Position numbers and translations under genes: made by a program. Shown in pieces: positions 26,123 to 35,681 of a DNA stretch of 64,000 bases. Origin of the DNA: Micavibrio sp. (GTDB lineage: Bacteria > Pseudomonadota > Alphaproteobacteria > Micavibrionales > Micavibrionaceae); contig DUBU01000016.1 in the NCBI GenBank assembly GCA_012960155.1, forward strand, positions 40,358-104,357. The letters are read 5' to 3'. The notes under the pieces are model-generated. The model worked only from the letters and a program-made list of their open reading frames with translations. It did no database searches and was not told the DNA's origin. Each line of letters begins with the position of its first letter. The first letter of the stretch is position 1.

Positions 26123-26545
26123 ATGGTCATGCAAAACACAGTATTGGTTGCCGAAGATAACGATTTTGTTCGTATGCAGATCGTTAGTTTCTTGCGTGAG
26201 GTCGGGTGTGATGTGCTCGAAGCCTCCGAAGGGCGCTCTGCTTTGCGTCAAATGGCGACCTCCAAAGTTAATCTGGCAATTGTTGATGTGCGCATGGAGC
26301 CTATGGGTGGCTTCGAATTTATCAAAACGCTACGGCAGGGTGATGATAAGACGCCCGTGATTCTGGTAACAGGGGATCAGTCTTCTGATCTTTTGGAGCA
26401 GGCGGGTCACTGGAAGGTGGCGGCTGTGTTGATGAAGCCGGTGCAGAAGGATCGATTGTTGACCATGGTCGGTCGTATTTTAGATTTGGGGCGTGATGAT
26501 GACGTTGAAGAGGCTGCGCAAGAACCTGGTGGGGGTGACTCATGA
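26123..26545 (+). CDS. Single-domain response regulator
   Basis: A 140-aa CheY-like receiver with no output domain. Acidic pocket VAEDNDFVRM (about residues 9-18), phosphoacceptor Asp in LAIVDVRMEP (about 56), Thr/Gly in LVTGDQ and the conserved Lys in LMKPVQKD (about 105). ATG at 26123 and 26129 are both possible. It overlaps the secretin gene by four bases (ATGA), so it is part of the pilus operon and probably controls pilus activity. The hybrid kinase at 36449-38785 is a possible partner. Confidence 0.9.
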   Translation: MVMQNTVLVAEDNDFVRMQIVSFLREVGCDVLEASEGRSALRQMATSKVNLAIVDVRMEPMGGFEFIKTLRQGDDKTPVILVTGDQSSDLLEQAGHWKVAAVLMKPVQKDRLLTMVGRILDLGRDDDVEEAAQEPGGGDS

Positions 26546-28137
26546 TTCGTGATGTGATGGCATCGGCGCGCCGTACGTTGCTGCCGGCATTGGCTGTGAC
26601 AGTTTTTGCTGTAACGGCCTGTGCACCCGTGGATGTGCCAGGTACACGTAATGTGAATATTCCTGATATTACGGCAGCTGAGGAGCGCCCTGAAGCTATT
26701 AACGAGCGCCCTGATAGTGTGCTTTATCTGCCGCTGGGTCGCGATGTTCTGGTGCCGGAAATGAATGTTGGTGATGGTTTGCCAAATGATCATGTGGGGC
26801 CGTTCGAGCTGCGCTCTGAAACTTTGGCAGGTGCGTTGCAGTTGATTTTGGCTGACTTTGATGTGTCGTTGGCATTTGAATCTGAAGAAGGTCTGAATCG
26901 TCGTATTACCGTAGCGAACTTACAGGGGCCGCTGGATAAGGTTCTGCGCCGTGTCTGTTCTTTAGCGGATATGTATTGTGCGTTTGAGGATGGCCTGATC
27001 GTTGTCAAGGAGACGCAAACCTTTACAGTTAAGATCCCGCCGATCAGTCAGGATACGAGCTTCATGAATAACGTGGCGTCTGGTTTGGCTGCCATCATCG
27101 GGACATCACCGATTATAGATCAGTCAACGCGCACTATTATTTACGAAGCCACGCAGAGAACTTCTGAGTACGCGCTGCGTTACTTCCAGAGAATGCGTAG
27201 TTCAACAGCCTTGATCGTGTTTGAAACCTATATCTGGGAAGTGAATCTCGATGGCGGTAACTCGACGGGCATTAACTGGGATACGATCGAATCTTTCGGT
27301 AAGTACACAGCCAGCATTGATTTCTCGGGCTCTGTAGGTGCTGACTTCTCTAATCCGGTAAGTATCGGTCTGCCGACAACGGGCTTTGAAGAGGGTGGAA
27401 CATTTACGCCGACAGATATCTTTAACTTCCTGTCTCAGTTCGGCGCTGTGAAAACGATCTCTCAGCCTAAGATTACAGTGCTCTCGGGTTCTGAGGCGCG
27501 TTTGCGCGTTGCTGATACCGAAAACTTCGTGTCCGAGATTTCTCAGACAATTGACAGCGGTCAGGTGAGTACATCTGTGAACACAAACAGTGTGGATACA
27601 GGTTTCGAGCTTGTGATTGCGAGTAGCTGGGATAACTCTACTGTTTACGCGGATGTTGATATCAGTCTGACAGATGTGATCCAGATCGATGACTTTGATT
27701 TTGCGTCAACGGGTACGGGCTCTAACGCTACATCCACGACAATTCAGCTGCCGCAAACATCCGAGCGTGAGCTGACAACGCAGGTGCGTATTCGTCCGGG
27801 TGACTCACTGTTGATCGCAGGTCTTGTGCGTGAAAATGATAACTTCAGTACGTCCGGCCCTGGCTTTATGCAGCCTGTGCTGCCGACTAGCCGTACAGCG
27901 CAGACAGATAACCTTGAGCTGGTATTCTTGTTGCGTCCGAAGGTGGTTGTCTACACAAGTCCTGAAGATGGTGAGCATTACAACACGATTAAAGGCTCTG
28001 CTGTGAAGCAGGATAATAAGAGTTTCGACTATGATTTTGCACCTTTTAACGAGCAGGGAAATAGTGCCGATGCCCCTATGCCCTTAGGCAATATGGACGC
28101 GAGCGCGCTGGATCCGGGTGCTGTAAGTTATCGATAG
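26542..28137 (+). CDS. Type IVb pilus secretin (PilN/BfpB-like lipoprotein)
   Basis: A 531-aa outer-membrane channel protein. The N-terminus has a lipoprotein signal with the lipobox TACAPV (Cys near residue 28). An N-terminal secretin domain (about 85-155; GALQLILADFDVSLAFE, PLDKVLRRVCSLADMYC) is followed by the C-terminal secretin domain with SQPKITVLSGSEARLRVAD and ELTTQVRIRPGDSLLIAGL. It is a little short for a type IVa secretin. Its place among a pilus ATPase and platform protein fits a type IVb system. It overlaps the response regulator by four bases. Confidence 0.87.
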   Translation: MIRDVMASARRTLLPALAVTVFAVTACAPVDVPGTRNVNIPDITAAEERPEAINERPDSVLYLPLGRDVLVPEMNVGDGLPNDHVGPFELRSETLAGALQLILADFDVSLAFESEEGLNRRITVANLQGPLDKVLRRVCSLADMYCAFEDGLIVVKETQTFTVKIPPISQDTSFMNNVASGLAAIIGTSPIIDQSTRTIIYEATQRTSEYALRYFQRMRSSTALIVFETYIWEVNLDGGNSTGINWDTIESFGKYTASIDFSGSVGADFSNPVSIGLPTTGFEEGGTFTPTDIFNFLSQFGAVKTISQPKITVLSGSEARLRVADTENFVSEISQTIDSGQVSTSVNTNSVDTGFELVIASSWDNSTVYADVDISLTDVIQIDDFDFASTGTGSNATSTTIQLPQTSERELTTQVRIRPGDSLLIAGLVRENDNFSTSGPGFMQPVLPTSRTAQTDNLELVFLLRPKVVVYTSPEDGEHYNTIKGSAVKQDNKSFDYDFAPFNEQGNSADAPMPLGNMDASALDPGAVSYR

Positions 28138-28162
28138 TGAATATAGGTCTGGTTACGGTATA

Positions 28163-29782
28163 ATGAACATGATGGGTAAAGTGGTGACGCAAGCAACATC
28201 TTCCGCAACAATTAAGCGCATGGGCTCTAAAGCTCTGGCGCTCTTTGCGTCTGTGCTTGTTGTTCTGACGCTTGCTACGGCCACAGCGTCTGCGCAAACG
28301 GCTGGATTTAATGATCCGGGCTCTCGAACAGGTAATACTGGCGGTGCTGTCGGTGACCTTGTTCCTGTTGAGGCTGCTGTTGATGGTGGCCAGATTACTG
28401 TTGGCGCATCGGCGCAGGTGGTTGTACTTTTCCGTAACGATAGTGGCCGTCCTGTGCAAACGGGCGCTATTCAGCTCTATCCGTCCTCAACCGTATCGGC
28501 CAGCGTGTCTTTGAACCAGTGTTCAGCGGAGCCTCTGCCAGCCGGTGCTTCTTGTGCAGTGGCGCTGTCAGTGAAGGGCTTGCAAGCAGGGTCATGGCGT
28601 ATTGAATTAATTATGCGCCATAGTGGCCGTTCTCGCCTTGTGACCGCGACTATGTCCGGTCAGGTGCAGTCTGGTGAAGGATCTGATGATAAGTTCGTTT
28701 CTGACGTTGAGGCGATTCCTGATGAGCTTGACTTCGGCAGCTTGGAAACGGCACAGCCTGTTGTGCGCGCTGTAATTCTGCGTAATATCACGTCCAACCA
28801 GATTGATATTAACGCGATCTATATCGAGGCGGCAGATCAGGCCGGATACTCTTTACGTACCGATTGTGATTCATTGGCGCCAGGTCAGGCCTGTTTGATG
28901 ACGGTGATCTGGTCACCTGTTCTGAAAGGTGATGCGAGCGGCGTTCTTGTTGTTGAACACACAGGCCCGACGTCTGTGGCCAGTGTGAATCTGACAGGTG
29001 ATTTTGATCCGGATGATACTAACGAAGCACAAATCTTTCCTGAGGCTGTACCGGGCCGCGGTTTGATGGTGTCTTCCCTGAGCGAAGTAGATTTTGGTGA
29101 CGGTATCGCAACAGTATCGGCAATCTCTGTGTCCTTGGTCAATGTCGGTGATGCACCGCTGCGTATTAAAGATCTGCGCCTTGCCAGCAGCGATAGCGGC
29201 GGTCTCAGCATTAATAAGACAGGCTGTTTGCCCGATATGGTTCTGGAACCTATAGAAGCGTGTCCTCTGACAGTGACGTGGTCACCTGTACGTGAAGGTC
29301 AGATTATCGATGATATCCAGGTCGTTCATGATGGCGCACGCGGTATTCTGGTTCTGCCTGTTCGTGGCCGTGCCAGCAAAATTGTTAGTCAGGATACCAA
29401 GCCTGTGCGTCTCGCCAGTGGCGGCACAATCAGCGCCTCTTTGGGCGAAGATGGCGCGACCGAAGGGATCGCCTTTGTTCGTGATGAAAGTATTGACCCC
29501 GCCAGTGTTCTGGATGGTTTTGTGGTAACGTCCCACTCTCCGACACGCGCGATTATTTCAGGCCCGGGCGGCAGCCGTATCGTGTTTAACCGCGAGGAAG
29601 TTGTGCTCGGTGGTCTGTTGTGGAGCGTCAATATTCGTCCAAGTGGTGTACAGTTCAGCACGGGCGATGAAAAAGTTTTATTACTTTTCGACAGATCTTT
29701 ATCTTCTGTTAACCGAGTTTCGGGACAATCGGGTACTACTGGTGGCGGCACGACAGCTGTTGAGGCTGCCAGCGGAGGTTAA
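28163..29782 (+). CDS. Periplasmic ASH-repeat protein of the pilus operon
   Basis: A 539-aa exported protein (signal peptide ending near TASAQ, residue ~49). At least two repeats of the ASPM/SPD-2/Hydin or choice-of-anchor D type are visible. One begins DELDFGSLETAQPV and contains CDSLAPGQACLMTVIWSPV. The next begins EVDFGDGIATVSA and contains CPLTVTWSPVREG. The last ~130 residues differ and include FVVTSHSPTRAIISGPGGSR and LLFDRSL, somewhat like the C-terminal domain of PilP/GspC-type proteins. It may bridge the secretin and the inner-membrane complex. Function is inferred from position. Confidence 0.65.
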   Translation: MNMMGKVVTQATSSATIKRMGSKALALFASVLVVLTLATATASAQTAGFNDPGSRTGNTGGAVGDLVPVEAAVDGGQITVGASAQVVVLFRNDSGRPVQTGAIQLYPSSTVSASVSLNQCSAEPLPAGASCAVALSVKGLQAGSWRIELIMRHSGRSRLVTATMSGQVQSGEGSDDKFVSDVEAIPDELDFGSLETAQPVVRAVILRNITSNQIDINAIYIEAADQAGYSLRTDCDSLAPGQACLMTVIWSPVLKGDASGVLVVEHTGPTSVASVNLTGDFDPDDTNEAQIFPEAVPGRGLMVSSLSEVDFGDGIATVSAISVSLVNVGDAPLRIKDLRLASSDSGGLSINKTGCLPDMVLEPIEACPLTVTWSPVREGQIIDDIQVVHDGARGILVLPVRGRASKIVSQDTKPVRLASGGTISASLGEDGATEGIAFVRDESIDPASVLDGFVVTSHSPTRAIISGPGGSRIVFNREEVVLGGLLWSVNIRPSGVQFSTGDEKVLLLFDRSLSSVNRVSGQSGTTGGGTTAVEAASGG

Positions 29783-29799
29783 TCACAGGATGACTGTCT

Positions 29800-31671
29800 A
29801 TGGACGAAACAGAAGATAACAACAACATTTCAGGCACTGACCCGAGTCTTAGTGGTGAGGGCGAAAGCCCGTTGACAGAGCAGGAAGTTGTCGAAGGTTC
29901 CACAGAAGATCGCCGTACAAAAAGCCCTGAGCGCAGACAGCAGCCGGGTATGCCCCCTGATGGCATAGAGCGTCGTCAATGGGCGGATAGACGTCGTGAG
30001 CGTGCGTTAGAAGGGCGTGAACGTTACCTTGATATGGTGCAGCGTGAACGTACGATGTTGCTGGATCAGGGCGTTGTCCGCACAACTGATCAGCTTTTGG
30101 ATATGGCGGGTGCCGGCGGTGCGTCCGAATTGGAAGAAGAGGGCATTCGTGACCGCGCGACAGGGGATATGTTGCGCTCCGTCTTGCCGGTGCAGTCATG
30201 GCTTCCTTTGAATATTCACTTGATCGATTTGCGCGAAGGCGTGCTGCGTATTGCGCCGCTTCAAGAACTGAACGACCGTCAGGTTGACGCTTTACAATCG
30301 ACCGCACAGCGAAGCGGTTTCCACGTTGAAAATGTCAGTGTGGAAATCTGGGATCGTGCCGAGCTTTTGGAAACGTTGCGTTCTGTGCACGATTTGTCGG
30401 CAGACCGCTGTGAAAAAACATTGGCACAGTGGCTCTCTGACGTTGATAACGGTTTGCTGCTCAACCAGTTCCAGCGCGATATGCTTGCTGAATCTCTGCA
30501 AATGCGTGCCTCTGATATTCACTTATTACAAGATAACAACACGGACTCTCCGAACTGGATCAAGTATCGTATCGATGGTGATTTGGTGCCGATGCATTTG
30601 CTGCCACCCGAGGCGATGGCTCGTTTGACCACTTTGCTGAAAAGGGATGCCGGTCTTAACTTCGGTGATAAAACAACCCCGAAAGATGGCCGTTTCGGCT
30701 TCTCTTGGCAGGGCCGTAACATTGACGTTCGTGTGGCCGCGGGCCCACAGGCGCAAGACGGTGAAAAACTGACATTGCGTCTTCTGGACCGTGCGTCCTT
30801 GAAAGGTTTTGATGAGCTATTCCGTCGTCACGAAGATGTCGGTGACTATCTGTCTAAGTTGCTGTCACCTGAGATTAAGGGTGGTGGCGGTTTGATCCTG
30901 CTATCAGGTCCTACAGGTTCCGGTAAGACGACAACTATGTATGCCTGTGTGCAGCAAATTGACCGCCGCCGTCGTCACGTTTTGACGATTGAAGATCCGA
31001 TTGAATACGAACTGCGCTATGCAACACAGTGGCAGGTGCGCCCGGGAATGCCGGGTGGTAGCTTTGCCGATTTGATCAAAGCTGCAATGCGTCATGACCC
31101 TGACTACATCATCATCGGTGAGATGCGTGATGCGGATACGGTGGAAACATCGCTACGTGCTGCTGAATCAGGCCATACCGTGATTTCAACAATTCACGCC
31201 GATACAGCCTTGCAGACATTCGAACGCTTGCGTTCCTTGATGCCTGCTGAACGTGAGCGTGCCTCATCCTATACATTGGCGCAGCAGGTGAAATGCGTGC
31301 TGAACCAACGTCTTGTCCGTACACTGTGTCAGGGCTGTGCCCATAAGGATACGGCAGAGAACTATTTGCAAGACCATGAAATCGATACTCTTGGTATCGA
31401 CCCGAAGGCCGAGGTTAGACGCCACAATCCAAGTGGCTGTGATTTGTGCTCTCGTACGGGTGTTGTTGGTCGTACATTGCTTCTGGATGCCCTGTTGCTG
31501 ACATTGGGCCCAGGGCAACGTAACAGTATTTACGAGGCCATTATGCGCAACGTGAACGAGTTAAGCCATGAGGAAGGCGTTATCGAACACACCAGACGTG
31601 AAGGTCTGGTTGATTTGGTGCTAACCGGCATGGTGGATCCGAAGTCCGCACTTTCCAATCTGGAAGATTAA
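29800..31671 (+). CDS. Type IV pilus assembly ATPase (PilB/GspE family)
   Basis: A 623-aa cytoplasmic hexameric ATPase that powers pilin assembly. The first ~85 residues are highly charged. Walker A LLSGPTGSGKTTTMY (about 368-382), Asp box LTIEDPIEYEL, Walker B DYIIIGEMRDADT and His box VISTIHADTALQTFERL follow. A zinc tetracysteine motif (CQGC...CDLC) lies near 510-550. Downstream it is followed by the platform protein. No PilT-type retraction ATPase is present in the locus. Confidence 0.93.
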   Translation: MDETEDNNNISGTDPSLSGEGESPLTEQEVVEGSTEDRRTKSPERRQQPGMPPDGIERRQWADRRRERALEGRERYLDMVQRERTMLLDQGVVRTTDQLLDMAGAGGASELEEEGIRDRATGDMLRSVLPVQSWLPLNIHLIDLREGVLRIAPLQELNDRQVDALQSTAQRSGFHVENVSVEIWDRAELLETLRSVHDLSADRCEKTLAQWLSDVDNGLLLNQFQRDMLAESLQMRASDIHLLQDNNTDSPNWIKYRIDGDLVPMHLLPPEAMARLTTLLKRDAGLNFGDKTTPKDGRFGFSWQGRNIDVRVAAGPQAQDGEKLTLRLLDRASLKGFDELFRRHEDVGDYLSKLLSPEIKGGGGLILLSGPTGSGKTTTMYACVQQIDRRRRHVLTIEDPIEYELRYATQWQVRPGMPGGSFADLIKAAMRHDPDYIIIGEMRDADTVETSLRAAESGHTVISTIHADTALQTFERLRSLMPAERERASSYTLAQQVKCVLNQRLVRTLCQGCAHKDTAENYLQDHEIDTLGIDPKAEVRRHNPSGCDLCSRTGVVGRTLLLDALLLTLGPGQRNSIYEAIMRNVNELSHEEGVIEHTRREGLVDLVLTGMVDPKSALSNLED

Positions 31672-31717
31672 TCTAAATTATTATATAATAATATCAGAAG
31701 GGTATTAGGGTTTTCTA

Positions 31718-32920
31718 ATGCAGCAGTGGGTTGCAGAAGTAGCATATGAGTCACGTTCGGGCGTAAAACGCGTCACGGAGAGTTATTACATGCCTTCCGT
31801 TGAGGATGTGCGTAATGCGATTGTTAAAAATGGCGGCTATCCGCTAACGATCAGACCGCATGAACGCTCCCCGATTGAACGACTATTGGCACGCTCCACA
31901 TGGTGGCAGGTGCAGCTTTTGCGTGGGGTGCAGTTCCGTTCGACCTCTACATCTCCGGGCGTGGCGTTATGGCGCATTATCGAGGCAGAAACAAATCCGA
32001 TGCGTCAGAATATTCTGGCACCAGCGCGTGAAGCACTATCCCGCGGTCTAGGCGCAATTGACGCCTTACGCGCCTTGCGTATTTTTGACCACGGTACGAT
32101 TGCGATTTTGGCGGCCAGTGAAAAGGCTAACAAGCTACAGGAAGGTATTCCGCACGCCATTCATTCTATTACACAAAAGCGTAAAAATACCCGTGCGATT
32201 GCCGGTACCATGTCATGGCTGGGAATCGATGTTCTTATGATTGTGCAGTCCCTTTTCTGGGGTAAGGGCATGGTTCTGGAGTGGTTCCGTGGTAACGCGC
32301 CGCAAGATCCTGCAGAACTCGATAAGTATTTGGATGTTGTTGCTAAACTAGAATTAACGTGGGACATCCTTATTTACTTGTCTTTTGCTTGTGGCGCATT
32401 TTTGGCATGGACAATCTTTTCTTTCTGGATCAATCGTGGTCGCACTGATTGGCCGACCGCACGTATTGTGCGTAAAATCCCGCTGATCGGCGGATATCTT
32501 CGAGATTTGGGTTTTGCTGACTCGATGATGGCTGCGGCACGAATGCTGCGTGGCCTTGTGCCGATTAACGATGCGCTAAAACAATCTTCAGAGGCGACGA
32601 CCGTTCCCGAGGTCTCTGTATACTGGGAAGAAGCCAGTAAAGAGCTAGAACGCGGGGTGCTTTTGGGTTCAGCTTTGGACCGTAGTGAAAGATTGGAACT
32701 TGCTAGCTTGTCTGATCTAGGACAAGTTGCTACAGTATTAGAATCCATTGCCGAAATGCGTTCGCAAGCGGCAAAAACGAAACACTCTCTCATCGTCTGG
32801 GTGGCTTTTGGTCTCACAGGCGTCTTTCTGGCGATTGCCTTCGGTAGTGCTATCTATGCTCTGACTGTTATGAACATGGGTCTGGACAGCATGATGGGCG
32901 GATTGATGGAAGGTATCTAA
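31718..32920 (+). CDS. Type IV pilus inner-membrane platform protein (PilC/GspF family)
   Basis: A 400-aa membrane protein. Three or four hydrophobic segments lie near 165-190, 220-245 and 365-390, separated by two cytoplasmic GspF-type domains. Recognisable features include AREALSRGLGAIDALRAL, MLRGLVPINDALKQSSE and SLSDLGQVATVLESIAEM. It follows the ATPase after a 46-base AT-rich gap with GAAGGGTATTAGGG before the ATG. Role: docking the ATPase and the growing pilus. Confidence 0.88.
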   Translation: MQQWVAEVAYESRSGVKRVTESYYMPSVEDVRNAIVKNGGYPLTIRPHERSPIERLLARSTWWQVQLLRGVQFRSTSTSPGVALWRIIEAETNPMRQNILAPAREALSRGLGAIDALRALRIFDHGTIAILAASEKANKLQEGIPHAIHSITQKRKNTRAIAGTMSWLGIDVLMIVQSLFWGKGMVLEWFRGNAPQDPAELDKYLDVVAKLELTWDILIYLSFACGAFLAWTIFSFWINRGRTDWPTARIVRKIPLIGGYLRDLGFADSMMAAARMLRGLVPINDALKQSSEATTVPEVSVYWEEASKELERGVLLGSALDRSERLELASLSDLGQVATVLESIAEMRSQAAKTKHSLIVWVAFGLTGVFLAIAFGSAIYALTVMNMGLDSMMGGLMEGI

Positions 32921-32945
32921 TGACTGACTGTACAAGGAAGTAGAC

Positions 32946-34094
32946 TTGGAATTTAATCTCGGCCTTTTATCTAAAGGCAAGAAAAATAAAGATAAATCCG
33001 AGGACTCCGATATCGAAGAGGGTATCGGTGATGCTTTCGATGACGAATTCGTAGATGAAATTGCGGATCAGATGGCCGCCGAGTTTGCTGCTCACGAGGA
33101 AGAGGAGGCGGCACCTAAAGCTAAGCCGCAGCCTAAGCCTGCCAAGCAAGATCGTAGTAAAGAAAAAGTCAAAGATAATGCCTCGAACATGAAGCCGGGC
33201 TTGGCCGATTACATGGCAGGCGAAGCTGATGAATTTGTAAAAAACCTAAGACCGTTTTTGCCGCAGGAAGTAATCGGCGGCTCTGTGCCTCACGTACCGG
33301 GTGCTGAAGTGGAAGCTGTTTGGAATGCTGCTGCTCAAGCTTGTGGTACAGAGCGTGTGCACTTCACATATACTGTTGAAGATGGCCGTGTCTGGTATCT
33401 GGCATGTCCGTCGGGCTCATTGGCGTCTAATCCTGATAGCTGGTGTCCTTTGGCGGCAGCGCTTCCCGGTAACAGTGAGTACTGGGATAAAGAAACAGTA
33501 TATCTTTACGAACAAGAAGGCTTGGCGTCGGCCTTAAGATGGGACCGTGAAACAGGTCGTATTCAAGTATTTTTGGGCGCGGCAAGAACGCTGTTGCCTA
33601 AGGTCCAAAGTATGGACGCCAACTTCGTGACGATTAACCCTGAAGTGGCAAAGATTGTTCCTTGGCGCAACAGACAACTGCGCACCGAAAAACTGGCGCG
33701 CGCTACGGCGAAAACCCTTCTATATGCGGGCCTTGTTATCAATTTTATCGCCATCGCTATTTTGCTCTCGCAAATTGTAATTACTAACTTTGTGGAGCGT
33801 GATCTGGCCGAGGTGCGCCGCAATACTGAAAAAGTATCTACCGATTTGATGTTTAACGCCTTGAACGCGCTGCAAAGTGACACTATTCGTCATATGGTGC
33901 GTATTCAGGAGCTCTTGGACCACCTGTCCAAAATTGACGGTACACTTGTGAAATACGAAGTTGATAACGGCAAGGTCCGTTGGGAAGCCCTGGTACCGCA
34001 GAGTTTCAGTAATTGTGGCGGTATTCTCAAAGGTTGTACCGTAGATAATAAATTGGCAGCCGATGGCCGTGTGAAAATTATCGGTACACGTTAA
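32946..34094 (+). CDS. Bitopic pilus inner-membrane protein (BfpC/PilO2-like position), TTG start
   Basis: A 382-aa protein with a single membrane helix near 258-280 (YAGLVINFIAIAILLSQIV). The N-terminal cytoplasmic part begins with a strongly charged stretch (1-80) and then a folded domain (about 100-245) with HFTYTVEDGRVWYLACPSG. The periplasmic C-terminal ~95 residues contain two cysteines (SNCGGILKGC). No ATG fits; TTG at 32946 has AAGGAAG five bases upstream. Gene order resembles the BfpC/PilO2 place in type IVb clusters, but sequence similarity to those was not verifiable. Confidence 0.65.
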   Translation: MEFNLGLLSKGKKNKDKSEDSDIEEGIGDAFDDEFVDEIADQMAAEFAAHEEEEAAPKAKPQPKPAKQDRSKEKVKDNASNMKPGLADYMAGEADEFVKNLRPFLPQEVIGGSVPHVPGAEVEAVWNAAAQACGTERVHFTYTVEDGRVWYLACPSGSLASNPDSWCPLAAALPGNSEYWDKETVYLYEQEGLASALRWDRETGRIQVFLGAARTLLPKVQSMDANFVTINPEVAKIVPWRNRQLRTEKLARATAKTLLYAGLVINFIAIAILLSQIVITNFVERDLAEVRRNTEKVSTDLMFNALNALQSDTIRHMVRIQELLDHLSKIDGTLVKYEVDNGKVRWEALVPQSFSNCGGILKGCTVDNKLAADGRVKIIGTR

Positions 34095-34210
34095 TAGAGT
34101 TAAACTGTGTTCTTATGCTTATCATACTGATTTAACAGGTTATAAAGGTTTAAACGGTATTCTGGTAGTTAAGAGAGTTATTAATAAATTAATCTAAGGG
34201 TAAGGGTAAC

Positions 34211-34744
34211 TTGGACGTTAAGAACTTTGATTGGCGCTCGATCCAAAAATATTTCAATCCTCAGGCCGCTGAGGATTTAAACGTTTTTCTCGAAAATATG
34301 CCGCAAACAGCAGGTCAGACAGCCCTGATTGCTGCCGGTGTTGCGTGGATGGCCGCCGGCGCGTTGGGCCTATACACCTTTATTCAAGTTCAGAATTTAA
34401 CGGAGCTGCGTGCTGAGCTTAAAGAAACACAAGCGTTGAAGCCGTTAGTACCGGTTGTGCGAGATGTTCCTGTGCGTGCGGCTGAGGTAACGGATTTTGT
34501 AACATCCTTAAAAGAAGCCTATCCAAACCTTGATATTAAACAGCAAGGCGCTAGTATTCAGATTACAGCAAGATCAACAGCCCAGTTCGGTGCGTTCCGC
34601 GAGTCTATCGGTCACGTCCAGAATGGTGGTACAGGCTGGCGCGTTAATGTCAGCAAATTATGCGTAGGTAGAGAATGCGAAGCTAACCCTTTGGGCGCGC
34701 TTCTTAAAATTAACAAGGTGTCGGTGGACAAACCAACCACTTAA
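34211..34744 (+). CDS. Small bitopic pilus protein (PilO/GspM-like), TTG start
   Basis: A 177-aa protein with one membrane helix near 37-57 (ALIAAGVAWMAAGALGLYTF), then a short coiled-coil (LRAELKETQALKPLVP) and a periplasmic domain with two Cys (LCVGREC). Topology and size fit PilO/GspM-like alignment proteins. The TTG start has AAGGGTAAGGGTAAC directly upstream, so initiation there is likely. It lies 116 bases after the previous gene; that gap is AT-rich and may hold a weak promoter. Confidence 0.6.
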   Translation: MDVKNFDWRSIQKYFNPQAAEDLNVFLENMPQTAGQTALIAAGVAWMAAGALGLYTFIQVQNLTELRAELKETQALKPLVPVVRDVPVRAAEVTDFVTSLKEAYPNLDIKQQGASIQITARSTAQFGAFRESIGHVQNGGTGWRVNVSKLCVGRECEANPLGALLKINKVSVDKPTT

Positions 34745-34813
34745 CGCTTTTGATTTTTATTTAAGGTGTTAAACTATTTCAAATTTTTTATTAGGGAAAC
34801 GGAGCTCGGTAAC

Positions 34814-35587
34814 ATGAATAACTTAGAAAAAGATCAATCAAGATTAGGGGAACGCGGTAACGTTCTTTTCTTGATTCTTATCGCGGTGGCGCTTTTTGCG
34901 GCGCTGTCCTATGCGGTGACGCAGTCAACGCGTTCTAGCGGTGGTGATGCCGGTAAAGAAACAAACAAAATCAGTTCAGCGCAGCTGACGCAGTATCCGG
35001 CCTCTGTTCGTACGTCTATTGTTCGTATGATTATTGGTGGTCAGGATGTTGACACATTGGAATTTAACGCCCCTGAAGACTTCACGAACTGTACAGAGTC
35101 TCCTCCAAGCTCTAACAGATTTCCACGATGTGTTTTCCACCCAAGTGGTGGTGGTGCGACACACGTTACAGCACCTGGTAGCTTGATGACCAATGGTAAT
35201 CCCGGTGGTTGGATCTTCAACGGTGAAAACGAGATTGAAAACGTTGGCACAACAACAACGGCTGGTGTTGCATCAAGTACTGTTGATTTGATCGCCTTCT
35301 TGCCAGGTGTATCTCAAGGTGTATGTGAAAGCATTAACGAAGAGCTGGGTATCTCTACAACACAGGGTGACATTCAAGAAGATAGCATTGAATATCTGTC
35401 CAGCTCGAACATGACGAATCCGAACGGTTCAACTGCAACGTCTCTTGCCGCTGGCGGTGCCTCAATCGGTGAAACGTCAACAGCTCTGGTTGGCCAGCCA
35501 TTTGGTTGCTTCTACGATAGTAACGGTAACGCTGATAACGGCGGTGCAGCGCAGTACATTTACTACCACGTACTGGTTGAACGTTAA
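34814..35587 (+). CDS. Pilin-like protein 1 with type IV-like leader
   Basis: A 257-aa protein. A 16-residue charged leader ends in ERG, then a hydrophobic helix (NVLFLILIAVALFAALSYA). Cleavage after Gly by the A24 peptidase is expected. The mature N-terminus lacks the usual Glu5. The body is rich in Ser/Thr/Gly/Asn, with four or more Cys (e.g. NCTES, RCVFHP, VCESINEE, FGCFYD), suggesting disulfides. Start ATG 34814 follows ACGGAGCTCGG; an upstream in-frame GTG is less likely. It is either a main or minor pilin of this system. Confidence 0.72.
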   Translation: MNNLEKDQSRLGERGNVLFLILIAVALFAALSYAVTQSTRSSGGDAGKETNKISSAQLTQYPASVRTSIVRMIIGGQDVDTLEFNAPEDFTNCTESPPSSNRFPRCVFHPSGGGATHVTAPGSLMTNGNPGGWIFNGENEIENVGTTTTAGVASSTVDLIAFLPGVSQGVCESINEELGISTTQGDIQEDSIEYLSSSNMTNPNGSTATSLAAGGASIGETSTALVGQPFGCFYDSNGNADNGGAAQYIYYHVLVER

Positions 35588-35620
35588 TTCAGTAGTCGCA
35601 GGCTCAGTTTCCTAATTTCA

Positions 35621-35662
35621 AGACCTGATCCTGTTTTACGCAGGGTCGGGTCTACTCTTTTA
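35621..35662 (+). terminator. Terminator between the two pilin-like genes
   Basis: A 13-bp stem (35621-35633 with 35641-35653, two G-U pairs) encloses a TTTTACG loop and is followed by a short T-rich stretch. It follows the pilin 1 stop by ~34 bases and may lower expression of pilin 2 relative to pilin 1. Confidence 0.65.
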
Positions 35663-35681
35663 AAAAGGCTTTAGCAAAAAT

